A DNA stretch of 64,000 bases from Dreissena polymorpha (Eukaryota; Mollusca; Bivalvia; Myida; Dreissenidae): NCBI RefSeq assembly GCF_020536995.1, contig NC_068369.1:25325040-25389039 (forward strand), given 5' to 3'. Both the position numbers and the translations under genes were made by a program. Position 1 is the first letter of the stretch, and each line of letters starts with the position of its first letter. Below the pieces are notes generated by a model. The model searched no databases. It saw nothing but the letters and a program-made list of their open reading frames with translations, and was not told where the DNA came from. Below, in pieces: positions 1 through 10,626 of this stretch.

Positions 1-176
1 CTTGCCTAATTTGAATTTCACTGAATGACAAATAAAACCAGAGGACTGAACTAAAGAACTTGGTCACTCCCCTGAGACGAGGAGAAACTGTAAAGTTCTT
101 AGTAGCTCTGGGATGTTTTCGTTACCATTTATTAAGTAAGCCATGATGGAAATTAGAACAAATGTTCTAAGTAAGT
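1..176. other. No gene recognised
   Basis: AT-rich sequence, probably intron of the minus-strand gene that continues off the left edge. Bases 158-176 already resemble the internal unit of the repeat element at 7.1-8.8 kb (acaaatgttctaagtaagttt), so the palindrome that follows seems to be built on a scrap of that family. Confidence 0.4.
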
Positions 177-263
177 TTCCTGATGATTGGGCAAAAACGT
201 TTTCAAACGGTTACACTATTATAGTGTAACCGTTTGAAAACGTTTTTGCCCAATCATCAGGAA
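177..263. repeat. Perfect 87-bp palindrome
   Basis: Two 43-base arms (177-219 and 221-263) are exact reverse complements separated by a single base at 220. The arm begins TTCCTGATGATTGGGCAAAA, which matches the internal unit of the repeat element at 7.1-8.8 kb (TGATGATTGGGCAAAA near 8327). As read, it would form a hairpin with no effective loop. Such structures are often unstable, so it is either recent or an assembly or library artefact. Confidence 0.9.
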
Positions 264-556
264 TATGATTTGAACAAATTTGATAACAGTAACATATGAT
301 GTTACCAGCCAAGTAATAAACTTCAGGGTGTTGCAGTTTAAGGTGAGGCACATTTAAAAAGGTTTCACTGTATTCATAAAGGAAAAAGTAAGAATGGGAG
401 ATGTCATATTAAAAACCAAATATAAGACCTTTTGGACTTGCAGATAAGGAGGAGATGTTTTCACTACAAACATGTAAGTAAGGGAAACAACTTACCACTG
501 GGGGCATTATTGACCAAATAGTTATGATTTGAACAAAATTAGAAGAATGTACCTAC
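264..556. other. Presumed intron, nothing recognised
   Basis: Sequence downstream (minus-strand sense) of the exon at 557-684. No convincing further exon of that gene was seen here, so the gene is taken to continue beyond the left edge. Confidence 0.35.
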
Positions 557-2699
557 CTGCGTGATAATGTGGTTCCCAGTGTGCGCGACTATGTCGTCCA
601 GTCGCAGGCGTTTACGTGCGGGTCCCAGCTCCATATCATCCATGTCTACCCCCTCCACCAGACTGCCATCTTCCCTCTCAACAGCTGGAAAGGAAGAAGT
701 CTTATAACATACCAGACTAATCTACTTCATTAGGTATTAAACCCTTACCACTTAGATATGAATGTTGACGCATTTGTAGTCCCATCGAAAGTTAAGTTTC
801 TGATTCACAGTTATCAAATACCGATAAAAAAGGAAAAACATCCCTGTGCATGTTAACAGCTTATTATAATATCAGAGTAAATGAATTAGTTAATAGGCCT
901 ATTGTTCACCACTCCATTGACAATGAGCTAAAACAATCAATTTACTTGTCAAATAAATGCCTGCTTTAGTTGTCATTGTTACAAAGGGTAGTGCAGGTTT
1001 TGCTGTGTATGTATGTGATATAACTAAAGTGAATTGTGCACGTTAGATAACTTATATGTAATTGCCTTGTGTACGTGAAATTAATTGCTTACTTTTGTAT
1101 GTGAGATAACTTAGATTACTTGTGTATGGCAGATACATAACTTAACCTGTGTATGTGAGATAACTTAGCTTAGTTGTGTATGTAAGATAACTTAACTTAG
1201 TTGCATATATCAGATAACTTAGCTTAGTTGTGTATGTGAGATAACTCAGCCTACCTGTGTATGTGAGATAACTCAGCCTACCTGTGTATGTGAGATAACT
1301 CAGCCTACCTGTGTATGTGAGATAACTCAGCCTACCTGTGTATGTGAGATAACTCAGCCTACCTGTGTATGTGAGATAACTCAGCCTACCTGTGTATGTG
1401 AGATAACTCAGCCTACCTGTGTATGTGAGATAACTCAGCTTACTTGTGTATGCAAGATAACTTAGCTTAGTTATGTATGTGAGATAATGTAGATTAGTTG
1501 TGTATGTGAGATAACTTAGTTGTGTGTGGAAAATAACTTAGCTTACTTGCGTATGTCAAAAAACTTAGCTTAGTTGTGAATGTCAGATAACTTATCTTAG
1601 TTGTGTATGTCAGATAACTTACTTAAGTTGTGTATGTCAGATAACTTAGCATACTTGTGTTTGTCAGATAACTTAGCTTAGTTGTGTATGTGAGATAACT
1701 TAGCTTGGTTGTGTATGTCAGATAACTTAGTTTAGTTGTGTATGTCAGATAACTTAGCTTAGTTGTGTATGTGAGATAACTTAGCTTGGTTGTGTATGTG
1801 AGATAACTTAGCTTAGCTGTGTTTGTCAGATAACTTAGCGTACTTGTGTTTGTCAGATAACTTAGCTTAGTTGTATATGTCAGATAACTTATCTCAGTTG
1901 TGTATGTCAGATAACTTAGTTTAGTTGTGTATGTCAGATAACTTAGCTTACATGTGTATGTCAGATAACTTAGCCTACTTGTGCATGTCAGATAACTTAG
2001 CTTAGTTGTGCATGTCAGATAACTTAGCTTAGTTGTGTTTGTCAGATAACTTAGCGTACTTGTGTTTGTCAGATAACTTAGTTTAGTTGTGTATGTGAGA
2101 TAACTTAGCTTAGTTGTGTATGTGAGATAACTTAGCTTAGTTGTGTATGTCAGATAATTTAGTTTAGCTGTGTTTGTCAGATAACTTAGCGTACTTGTGT
2201 TTGTCAGATAACTTAGCTTAGTTGTATAAGTCAGATAACTTATCTCAGTTGTGTATGTCAGATAACTTATCTTAGTTGTGTATGTCAGATAACTTAGCTT
2301 ACTTGTATAAGTCAGATAACTTATCTTAGTTGTGTATGTCAGATAACTTAGCTTACTTGTGTATGTCAGATAACTTATCTAAGTTGTGTATGTCAGATAA
2401 CTTAGCTTACTTGTGTATGTCAGATAACTTATCTTAGTTGTGTATGTCAGATAACTTAGCTTACTTGTGTATGTCAGATAACTTATCTTAGTTGTGTATG
2501 TCAGATAACTTAGCTTACTTGTGTATGTCAGATAACTTATCTAAGTTGTGTATGTCAGATAACTTAGCTTACATGTAGTTGTGTATGTAAGATAACTTAG
2601 CTAAGTTATGTTTGTGAGATAACTTAGCTTACTTGTGTATGTGAGATAACCATCATCACCCACAGATACTGTCACTGCAGACTCGTCTAAGTCGGACAT
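557..2699 (-). CDS. First two coding exons of an unrecognised nuclear-type protein (partial)
   Basis: Two exons were inferred by splice signals and phase. Exon 1 runs 2713-2633: an acceptor (TTTCTTTCAG) ends at 2714, the ATG is at 2699, and the donor is AA|GTAAGC at 2632. It gives 22 codons plus one base. Exon 2 runs 684-557, from acceptor TTTCCAG to donor CAG|GTAGGT. Its first two bases complete a Thr codon, then 42 codons stay open. The joined 65-residue N-terminus starts MSDLDESAVTVSV, is strongly acidic, and carries PARKRLRLD, which closely resembles the c-Myc nuclear localisation signal PAAKRVKLD. This suggests a nuclear or transcription-related protein, but I do not recognise the family. 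The acceptor before the ATG implies an upstream untranslated exon. The remaining exons lie off the left edge. Reading past the first donor meets a TAG in the second repeat unit, so only the first donor preserves the frame. Confidence 0.7.
685..1033. other. Intron of the minus-strand gene
   Basis: Intronic sequence upstream of exon 2 in transcript sense. Bases 737-805 are a fragment of an interspersed repeat (TTAAACCCTTACCACTTAG..) also present, inverted, at 6466-6534. Nothing else was recognised. Confidence 0.45.
737..805. repeat. Interspersed repeat fragment (TTAACCCTTTACCACT family)
   Basis: This stretch reads TTAAACCCTTACCACTTAGATAT.., then CATTTGTAGTCCCAT, then AAAGTTAAGTTT. The same blocks appear in reverse complement at 6466-6534 (AAACTTTACTGG-type block, ACTACAAATG, AGTGGTAAAGGGTTAA). 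It looks like one end of a MITE with a TTAA-type terminus. Confidence 0.5.
1034..2650. repeat. 27-bp minisatellite derived from an exon 3' end plus splice donor
   Basis: Roughly sixty tandem copies of a 26-27-bp unit. On the minus strand the unit reads GTTATCTCACATACACAA followed by GTAAGCTAA. The first 18 bases are the 3' end of coding exon 1 of the minus-strand gene, and the rest is the start of its intron. The copy next to the exon (2624-2650) is the real junction. Seven consecutive units at about 1250-1438 are identical and carry CAG|GTAGGC on the minus strand. Many other units have lost the GT (AACTAAGC), and a two-unit higher-order alternation is visible at about 2220-2570. The array fills most of intron 1. 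Confidence 0.92.
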
Positions 2700-2719
2700 T
2701 GTTCATCAGAAATCTGAAA

Positions 2720-3464
2720 GAAACATAATTTTGCACAATATCATTATTCATCGCAAATATTGTCCAGTTGTTTTACAAATATTTGTCTCTAAAAGAATCT
2801 AGGTTTTGTTATTGTAAGGGATTGTTGTTATCAAAATGATATACAATATTGTTGACAGGCAAATTAATAACCATTGAAAACCATGTATAGCTTTCAGTCT
2901 TTTAACCCAAGGTTTATATTTAAAGAATTGGTGCCCCTCATACATTGATACAATGCTATTCTGGCTGCTACCTTGTGAGAAATTCGGCTACCGAGAAATT
3001 CATTACCTACTGGTAAAAATCATAAAAGAAGCCTTTTTTTCACTCCAGAATACTGCATCCTACTATCTTTCAGGCAGAAAGGGCAATGGTTGAAACAATA
3101 AATAGCAGGAAATTGTAGAAATTAACAGGTGTAGCAAGTTTTGACAAAAATTAAAATGTTTTAATAAAATATACAAAAAAACTTTTAACGGTAACTTAAT
3201 TAAAAATATTTCTATGTTGAATGTTCTCAACGCAAAAAAGTTTATATTCAAAATTCAATTAACCCACGCTTTCTATGCAGATTCACAGTTCTCCAGCTAG
3301 ACCTAAATGAAAATTCGCCCCGCCCTGTCCCTCCGATGCCTCGCCCTGCCCTTTTATTATAATTTTTTTTTTTTTAAAGACATTACTATTTATAAATCTC
3401 TTGTTACATTGAACTTAATTTATTTCTCATTGTAGACATTGTATTTGCATGTTTTAACAAGACA
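2720..3464. other. No gene recognised
   Basis: AT-rich, lying upstream of the minus-strand gene's first visible exon, so probably its 5' intron. Short open frames here show no splice or domain support. Confidence 0.3.
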
Positions 3465-3735
3465 TTTGCCAAGCAATGTATGTCCCTTACCGGCTCCACC
3501 ATTGTCAGATTTTTTTAAATGATATTTGTTGCCCTAAAATGGAACAAAATGAAATGACGTGCATAATAAATGTCTATATTGCCATCTATCCATGTTTCAA
3601 GTTTCATGAAAAAATATTAAGATTTTTTTAAGTTATCACAGGATCCAGAGAAGTGTGACAGACTCACAGACTGATGGAGTGAGTGACACACAGAGCGCAA
3701 ACCACAAGTCCCCCAGGGGTTTCGCTATCGATCGC
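3465..3735. repeat. Fragment of a dispersed repeat
   Basis: Contains TATGTCCCTTACCGGCTCCACC, a CATGTTTCAAGTTTCATG block, and a run of CAGACTCACAGACTGATGG / GAGCGCAAACCACAAGTCCCC text of the kind seen at the ends of bivalve interspersed repeats. The related block CCAGTGAAACCGGTAGGGGAC occurs at 5847-5868. The boundaries are uncertain. Confidence 0.35.
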
Positions 3736-5790
3736 CATTGGCGCTAAATTTTTAAAAGTGGCTCCAATTTTTTAAAAGTGGTGAATTTAAAAAAATCGGT
3801 AATATCCTATCCTAAAATATACTGCGAAGCGAAAGATCACGACCGAGCATTAGCGGCCAGCGTCTGTCAGTTGTAAATATTGATTTACGACGATGTAAGC
3901 CACCTATAGTGCAAAGAGTATGAAGTCACTAAAGCGTGTAAGTGTTACAAACCGTGTTTTCACTGCTATTGTCAAGTTTTTTTGGGGGTTATTATCGGAT
4001 TAATGGCTCCTTTATGATATTGAGCAATAGATTAAGTAACATGGGGACAAACTGTCACCACTATCAATAAATATTATGATCATTAGGGCCGCTATTTCTT
4101 TAATCAAAACCATGGGGCTGGCAAAAGCATTTATTTTTTCCACAAAAACAAATAAAAACTTGTTTCAACAGGTATTTGTGAGCATTTCTGTTTAATAGTT
4201 TCATTATTATGTTTTGGGAAGGATATAATTTGATTAAGATACCAACAATTTCTGAAATAAAAAGTATATCATTCACTCGATGTACTATATTTTGGATATG
4301 TTAAAATTCGGACATTTAAAGATAGGGACATTAATGTGTTGAGGGACATTAATGTGTTGGTTTGTTGTTGATAGTTTGTAAAAATATGTTTTATGTTATT
4401 TCAGGCAACTAGAATGGATAGTGGCAATTATCTGGGCCTTTCTGTCAGGAAATAGGCGTGAAAAACATTCATTTAATTGAACCTGGAAATCATCCACCAC
4501 TAACAGAAAACGTTTTAACAACAGAAGCTGATGTTTATCATGTCCAAATGCATACATGCCAGAAATTTTCGGGTCCAAATCGGGACAGACCATTATAAAT
4601 GTCGAGACATTTTACCAAAAAGCAGGACACCTAAAACGATCAATCATGCCACCTTTACTGAAGTCAGTAATCAGCTAATTACTTACAAAACCTCATAATT
4701 TCTGGCAAATATTGATGATAAATGTGTTTAGAATTGCATGAACACATATGTTATCCATTTTCCGGAAGTAAACAAACATGTGCACTATGCAGATGAACCA
4801 TTTGTGACTAAGGCAACGTTTAACGGGATGTGAGCACATGGAGCACTGTTTTTATTCAACCAATCATCCATTAACTCTATAAATTAAGATTGATGCAATA
4901 TGTACTAATTATTTTTCTGAAAATCAGCCAAAAACGAAAGTAAATTTATGTCTCTGGTATCGGTCAGCGCTCGATTTGTTTGACATATAATACACTGAAC
5001 ACCGTGTAATAATAGTTTCTTTGGACTTGATTTGGGCCATGAAATACAAAAGATGCATCTATCCCTAGCAATTAACGACCCTTATCATAAAACACCCTGG
5101 TGTGAATGCCCGATAAAATCAATAATTTGCCGATATATCGCTGATAATGTGTCAAAAACAACACTGGATTACTTGACTAGTAGATATGGTTTGTTAATTT
5201 AATAGGGGGCAATAAAGGGATTAGCGATGGTAATTAAAGCCAGACGGAGCTTGAATAAGGAACTTTATTGTGAACTTAAAAAGCGTATATCGTTTTGTTC
5301 GAATGTCAGGACAAATAGTGTTACATCGGGACACCGGGACAAACACCCCAAAAGCAGAACTGTCTCGCCAAGATCGGGACGTCTGGCATGTATGCCAAAT
5401 GACCAAATATCACTGTTAAACAATTTGAAGTGAGATGCTTTATTGTCTGATGTTTTAATTTTTTTCCCTTTCAAATGATGTACATTGGTGTGATTCTATG
5501 TTTTAATAATTAATTTTGAAACATTTATGCAGCATACTGTTTAATACATTGATGTTAACATTATTATATTATTTTGGTTATCTGTGTTGATTATCAAGTT
5601 GAAAACATGTTATTTATACACAAATAAAGCTTATTAAGACTTATGGAGCTATGACTTATGAATGTACTTATTGTTTTTTATGTAATAACATACTTTTTAA
5701 AGTGATAATATAGTCAATGACATTAATGTAGTAAGGTTTCTTTAAATGATTGTTCTTATTAATATGGTTGGAATAACCGACAGTTTTCAC
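3736..5790. other. No gene recognised
   Basis: Low-complexity AT-rich sequence. An 18-bp direct duplication (AGGGACATTAATGTGTTG) lies at about 4325-4360. Two inverted related blocks (about 4560-4620 and 5330-5400, sharing CGGGAC and CTGGCATGTATGC) suggest an old repeat. The 68-residue open frame at 5227-5433 lies in that repeat-like stretch and has no family resemblance. Confidence 0.3.
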
Positions 5791-5794
5791 GCAG

Positions 5795-5885
5795 CGTAAA
5801 AAGTGGCGACAACTTTTTTGGGGCCAGTGAAACCCCCTGGTCCCCTCCAGTGAAACCGGTAGGGGACAATAATAATGGAAATACA
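5795..5885. repeat. Interspersed repeat fragment
   Basis: Contains GGGGCCAGTGAAACCCCCTG and CCAGTGAAACCGGTAGGGGA, a short internal duplication typical of a dispersed repeat terminus. No coding content. Confidence 0.3.
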
Positions 5886-6363
5886 TGTAATATACTTTTA
5901 CAATTATTAATAACAAAACAAGAGCACCGCATAACGAGTACCAATGCTCGACTGCGGGTTCAGTTTTGAATAAATGAAAGCTTGTCAGATTAAAAAAATT
6001 TTAGAGGTCACAATGCCTCTGGTTTTTTAGCCGAGCTTTAAATTAATATGCAACGGGGAGCATTCCAAACATTAATGCGCGCTCGAAAGTGCCCTTTAGA
6101 CAAAATTCTGCCCATGGAAAATGCATTTTGACAAAATAGCCCTGTGCCCTTTTCAAATCCTAGCTGGACCACTGTCAGATGACATGAAGTTGAACACATG
6201 CAGCTTAATTTGCACGCGCTTTTTAACAGGACAAAGGATCAAAACTACATACCTTGGCACTGATGATTTTAAGCTAGACGTTGTTAACCTAGCAATTACA
6301 TTAAATTTCAGGGATATGTTTTGGATAACAAATCTAATTATGCTCAGTTGAGAGTAACTTGCA

Positions 6364-6534
6364 GTCTTTTCAGGTTTAGGTTTAATGCTGTTTGTTGCTC
6401 ATCAGTATCTAATTCTAAGGTTTGGAGATGAAGCCTTAAAAACTTGAACCTAGCAATGAAGGTCTTAAATTAAATTTAACTTTCTACTGGACTACAAATG
6501 AGTGAAAATATGTATCATAGTGGTAAAGGGTTAA
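6364..6534. repeat. Interspersed repeat, TTAACCCTTTACCACT family (inverted)
   Basis: Ends in GTGGTAAAGGGTTAAG at 6519-6534 and carries ACTACAAATGAG upstream. This is the reverse complement of the fragment at 737-805. The length and the TTAA end suggest a MITE. Confidence 0.5.
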
Positions 6535-7140
6535 GGGATAAAAGACTGCGTGGCAAAGCTATATTACTTAAGCCAAAATGTCCCAGAGAAAAAACAGTCG
6601 TAATGGGGTTAGTTCAAAGTTCTAGAGTTTCCCCATTTACTTTACGCACTGACTGCGATTAGGAACCAAAATTAATCATTTTGGATTGTTTTGTTATGTC
6701 CATATGTTCAATCAAAATGATGAGTGGAATATTTTTCGAATGCACAAAAGTTTGTACATGCTGATCTTTTAAGATGAATAGGTAAACCTAGGGATTGCTT
6801 TATAATTCAAAGACTTCTTTGAAGGAGTCAAACGGACTACTGTAAATATTGTCAATTTATTGAAAATCTTTTAATATAGTTATGTAATCACTCTCAATAT
6901 TGCTAATGTTGTATATGAAGCATATAAAATCAATGATGGAAACTAAAGTTTTACAATTGGTTGCCAACACTGGCCACCTTCTTTAGTATTTTGGTTGCCC
7001 AGCTACAGCGTAACCAGCCCAGTACCATATACAGTCATGTGTATCTAATACTTTCTGTACATAAAATAATGGATAACTAAACAACAACATTTCTTACATG
7101 ACTAACTTTCTGTGTATTATGTCTTAATATGAGTCTATAT
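6535..7140. other. No gene recognised
   Basis: AT-rich spacer. CAAACGGACTACTG at 6830 resembles GAACGGACTACC at 8872, so the 7.1-8.8 kb element may sit inside an older repeat. No exon signal was seen. Confidence 0.3.
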
Positions 7141-8757
7141 AACAAGAGGGCCTGAAAGGCTCAAAGTCGCTCACCTGAGATTCAAAGGAACTGACCTGTT
7201 CTATGCAGCCCAAGATGTCATTAGAACAAAATGTTCTTGCCAACTTTCATGACTAGTGAACATCCTGGCAGCCACGTTTTTCAACAGACCAGAACCATTT
7301 TCATACACATCCAAGATATTATTTAAACAAATATACTGACAAAGTTTCATGAAGATTCATAAGTCCATATAAGGAAAAATATGCCCCACCCACTGGTGGC
7401 CATGTTTTTGAAGCAACTGGAACCATTTTCGAACTTGTCCAATACATCATTGAGACAAATTTTCTGACAAAGTTTCATGATGATCGTACAATAAATATGG
7501 CTTCTAGAGTGTTAACAAGGTTTAACTATAGCTATATAAGGAAAAATGCCACGCCCCCTTGGCGGCCATGTTTTTCCACGAACCGGAACCATTTTCAAAC
7601 TCATCATAGATATTATTGGGACAAATCATCTGACCAAGTTTCATGATGATAGGGCAATAAATGTGGCCTCTAGAGTGTTAACAAGGTTTTACTAAAGCAT
7701 GATATATAGCCATACAAGGAAAAATGCCCCGCCCCCTAGTGGCCATGTTTTTTAAGCAACCGAAACCATTTTTGAACTCATCCAAGATATCATTAGGACA
7801 AATCTTCTGACCAAGTTTCATGAAGATCGGATTATAAATGTGGCCTCTAGAGTGTTAACAAGGTTTAACTATAACCATATAAGGAAAAATGCCACGCCCC
7901 CTGGCAGCCATGTTTTTTAAGCAACCAAAACCATTTTCGAGCTCATTCAAGATATCATAAAGACAAAACTTCTGACCAAATTTCATGAAGATTGGACAAT
8001 AAATGTGGCCTCTAGAGTGTTCACAGGGTTTTACTATAGCCATATATAGCCATATAAGGAAAAATGCCCCGCCCCTTGGCAGCCATGTTTTTCACATGAA
8101 CGTAACCATTTTCGAACTCATCCAAGATATCATTGAGACCAATCTTCTGACCAAATTTCATAAAGATTGAACAATAAATGTGGCCTCTAGAGTGTTAACA
8201 AGGTTTTACTATAGCCATATAAGGAAAACTGCCCCGCCCCCTGGGGGCCATGTTTTTTCACCGATCTAAACCATTTCCCCACTCGTTCGAGATATCAATG
8301 AAACCAATGTTTTGACCAAGTTTAATGATGATTGGGCAAAAATTGTGACTTCTAGAGTGTTCATCAGGTTTCTCTATAGCCATATAAGGAATACTGCCCC
8401 GCTCTCTGGCGGCCATGTTTTTCAACGGACCGGAACCATTTTTGAACTCAACCAGCATATCATTTAGACAAACATTTACACAAAGTTACATGAAGATTGG
8501 GCATCAAATGTGACCTCTACAGTGTTCACAAGGTTTTTCTTTTTTTGACCTAGTTACCTTGTTTTTAACTCAGCATGACCCAGTTTCGAACTCAGTCGAG
8601 GTATCAATGGGACAAATGTTCTGACCAAATTTCATGAAGATCAGACACTAAATGTGGCCTCTAGAGTTTTCACAAGGCAAAATGTTGACGACGCACGACA
8701 GACAAAAGGCGATCACAAAAGCTCACCATGAGCACGTTGTGCTCAGGTGAGCTAAAA
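7141..8757. mobile_element. Non-autonomous element with a tandem 170-bp core
   Basis: Starts AACAAGAGGGCCTGAAAGGC and ends GCTCAGGTGAGCTAAAAA. A short inverted pair, GCTCACCTGAG (7169-7179) and CTCAGGTGAGC (8742-8752), marks the ends. The interior is about nine degenerate copies of a 165-180-bp unit containing GGAAAAATGCCCCGCCCC, GGCGGCCATGTTTTT, GACCAAGTTTCATGAAGATTGG and GTGGCCTCTAGAGTGTTA. The last 32 bases form a hairpin directly followed by CTAA. This architecture fits bivalve pearl-like or Helitron-related non-autonomous elements. A MITE with satellite core is the alternative. Open frames inside are repeat shadows. Confidence 0.75.
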
Positions 8758-9311
8758 ACATTTCATTGGCTTTGATAAATGAATTTTATAAAACTTTATT
8801 CACAGTTGCCAATTTTATTAAATGTGTAATTTCACTCAATTTTTTCATACTTAAAAAAGCAAGTTGCCTGAACGGACTACCATTTTTTGAATTTGAGTAA
8901 CCCAGGCCAAAATCTACTGGCCCCGGGCTCACGGGCAACCACTAATTTCCATCCTTGAAAATAAATCTGAAACTGAAATACATTTTGTTCATATATTATA
9001 TTGAATATAAATCTTGAAATCGCTTGAAATGCATTTAAAGAATATATTTACCGGTAAACTGAAGAAAAAAACTTGAAATAAAAGAATGTTGTTATACATG
9101 TAACTTTGCACAGATGTGACAATCAAAGGTGCAAAAGAAGGAAAAATGTCCAACACGTTTTGAATGCCTGCCCCGTTGTACGCTCCAAATATTACCAATA
9201 TAAAAAGTAGCTTAATATTTGAGAGCGTAAACAAGTTGGACTAAATTATCAGTGGCACGAACTGGTAGTGGCACGAACTGGTAGAGGCACGAAACATCTA
9301 ACACCCCTATA
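8758..9311. other. No gene; short repeats
   Basis: Bases 8870-8950 (GGCCCCGGGCTCACGGGCAA) look like a scrap of an interspersed repeat. At 9250-9292 a 17-bp unit (AGTGGCACGAACTGGT) is repeated about two and a half times, ending just before the long-TIR element. Confidence 0.4.
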
Positions 9312-9518
9312 AAGAATATTCGGTTTACTAACGACTCGCCCCCTTAACGACTCGCCCCATAACGACTCGCCCCACTTTTTATAACGACTCGCCCCACTTT
9401 TATAACGACTCGCCCCACATGTATAACGACTCGCCCCACATAGATAACGACTCGCCCCGTCATTACTTAAATGGTAGGATTTTTATTTAATTTCGATTTT
9501 ATTGTGTTTAACTTTCAC

Positions 9519-9658
9519 CTTTTTCAGGAACTTTCAACAGAAACTGGAATACTGTATCGCATCCTGCATGATATGTTCAAGATTTCTACACCTGGAATTT
9601 TATCAACTCTTGCAAATGATATTATGCGTTACCACAGTAACATAACTATGTTTTTGCG
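9519..9658 (+). other. Possible exon inside the long-TIR element (weak)
   Basis: A polypyrimidine tract plus CAG (CACCTTTTTCAG, ending near 9528) is followed by about 40 open codons starting ELSTETGILYRIL. No donor is certain and no family is recognised. It could equally be chance. Confidence 0.2.
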
Positions 9659-10186
9659 TATATAATATATAACGACTCCCTCCATCATTTTTATTGTTAC
9701 ATTTTTAGCATCTATGTTAAATGTAAACAGTACAGATGAATAGAAAGAGAAATATATACCGGTAAGAAAAACTTTTTTTGTGTTGATGGTTAATTAGATA
9801 CTTATGTACTTATATACAACAACAACAACAACAACTTATAAAAATAGAAAGTTACGCAGTGTGTATATTAATATCAATACATTGAATTAATAAGAAAAGT
9901 TTACAAAAAGACAGTAATACATCAGTAATCAATATAATTATATCTTAATATTATCAACATTGAATTTATGAAAATGATTTTATTCAAACGTTTTATTCAT
10001 AACAAATTTAAACACTTTTTACACAAACAACAACAACAGCAACAACAACTATTTACACAGGTCCGTACATGGCTGAACACAAGTCCAGCAGCTGCGCTGC
10101 AAATACAGAGTGCAAAGTTGACACACGAAAATACTACAACGCAAAAAAATAATTTATCTTCGACTGTACGTTTTAGAAGTACTTAC

Positions 10187-10295
10187 CAGTGTAACCACAT
10201 TTTATGTGATGCTACCGTGAACAGTTGTCACATGTCACCACTCTGGAGTTTTGGTACACCCGTCGTAGACAAAACAAACAAGGAGGCGCAGGCAT
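10187..10295 (-). pseudogene. PHD-like zinc-finger exon remnant
   Basis: Read on the minus strand from ATG at 10295 to a donor G|GTAAGT at 10186, the peptide contains CLFC, then VTCDNCSR, then HHIKCG. The Cys-Cys / Cys-Cys / His-Cys spacing resembles the PHD fingers found at the N-terminus of some invertebrate Mutator-like transposases and other transposon proteins. A TAG falls where such fingers normally have Trp, so this copy looks inactive. The plus-strand open frame over the same bases (with a CAA/CAG glutamine run) is judged a shadow. Confidence 0.4.
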
Positions 10296-10460
10296 GGTGT
10301 TAGTCGAATTATCAATTTAAAATTATGGTATACTATTATCATGTATACATCTTTAAATACTAAACTCCGCAGTGGCACGTATTACTCAATTAAAGTTATA
10401 ACCATTAAAGTAATTAAACAAATCGTGGAATTAATTGATTTATCACAAATGATTTCTTGT

Positions 10461-10626
10461 TTATTTGAAACCATTGCAAATTTTCCGCGATAATTGTTCA
10501 CACCTACAAATTAAAAGAACCGCCATTTAATTAGCATTTAATGTTTATTTGAAACGATTGAAAACTTTCCGCGCTAATTGTTCACACCAAAATTTAAAAG
10601 AAACGCCATTTGATTAGCATTTTAAA
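10461..10626. repeat. 83-bp tandem duplication
   Basis: Two diverged copies share TTATTTGAAA, TTTCCGCG, TAATTGTTCACACC, AAAAGAA and CGCCATTT..ATTAGCATTT. They lie inside the long-TIR element. Confidence 0.75.

Noticed and set aside
1034-2650. CRISPR-like regular array
   Set aside because: The units abut without unique spacers, the sequence is animal-type, and the unit is explained by the adjacent exon-intron junction.
9968-10303. 111-residue plus-strand frame with a glutamine run
   Set aside because: The glutamine run is a CAA microsatellite, and the opposite strand has a better-supported zinc-finger exon with a splice donor.
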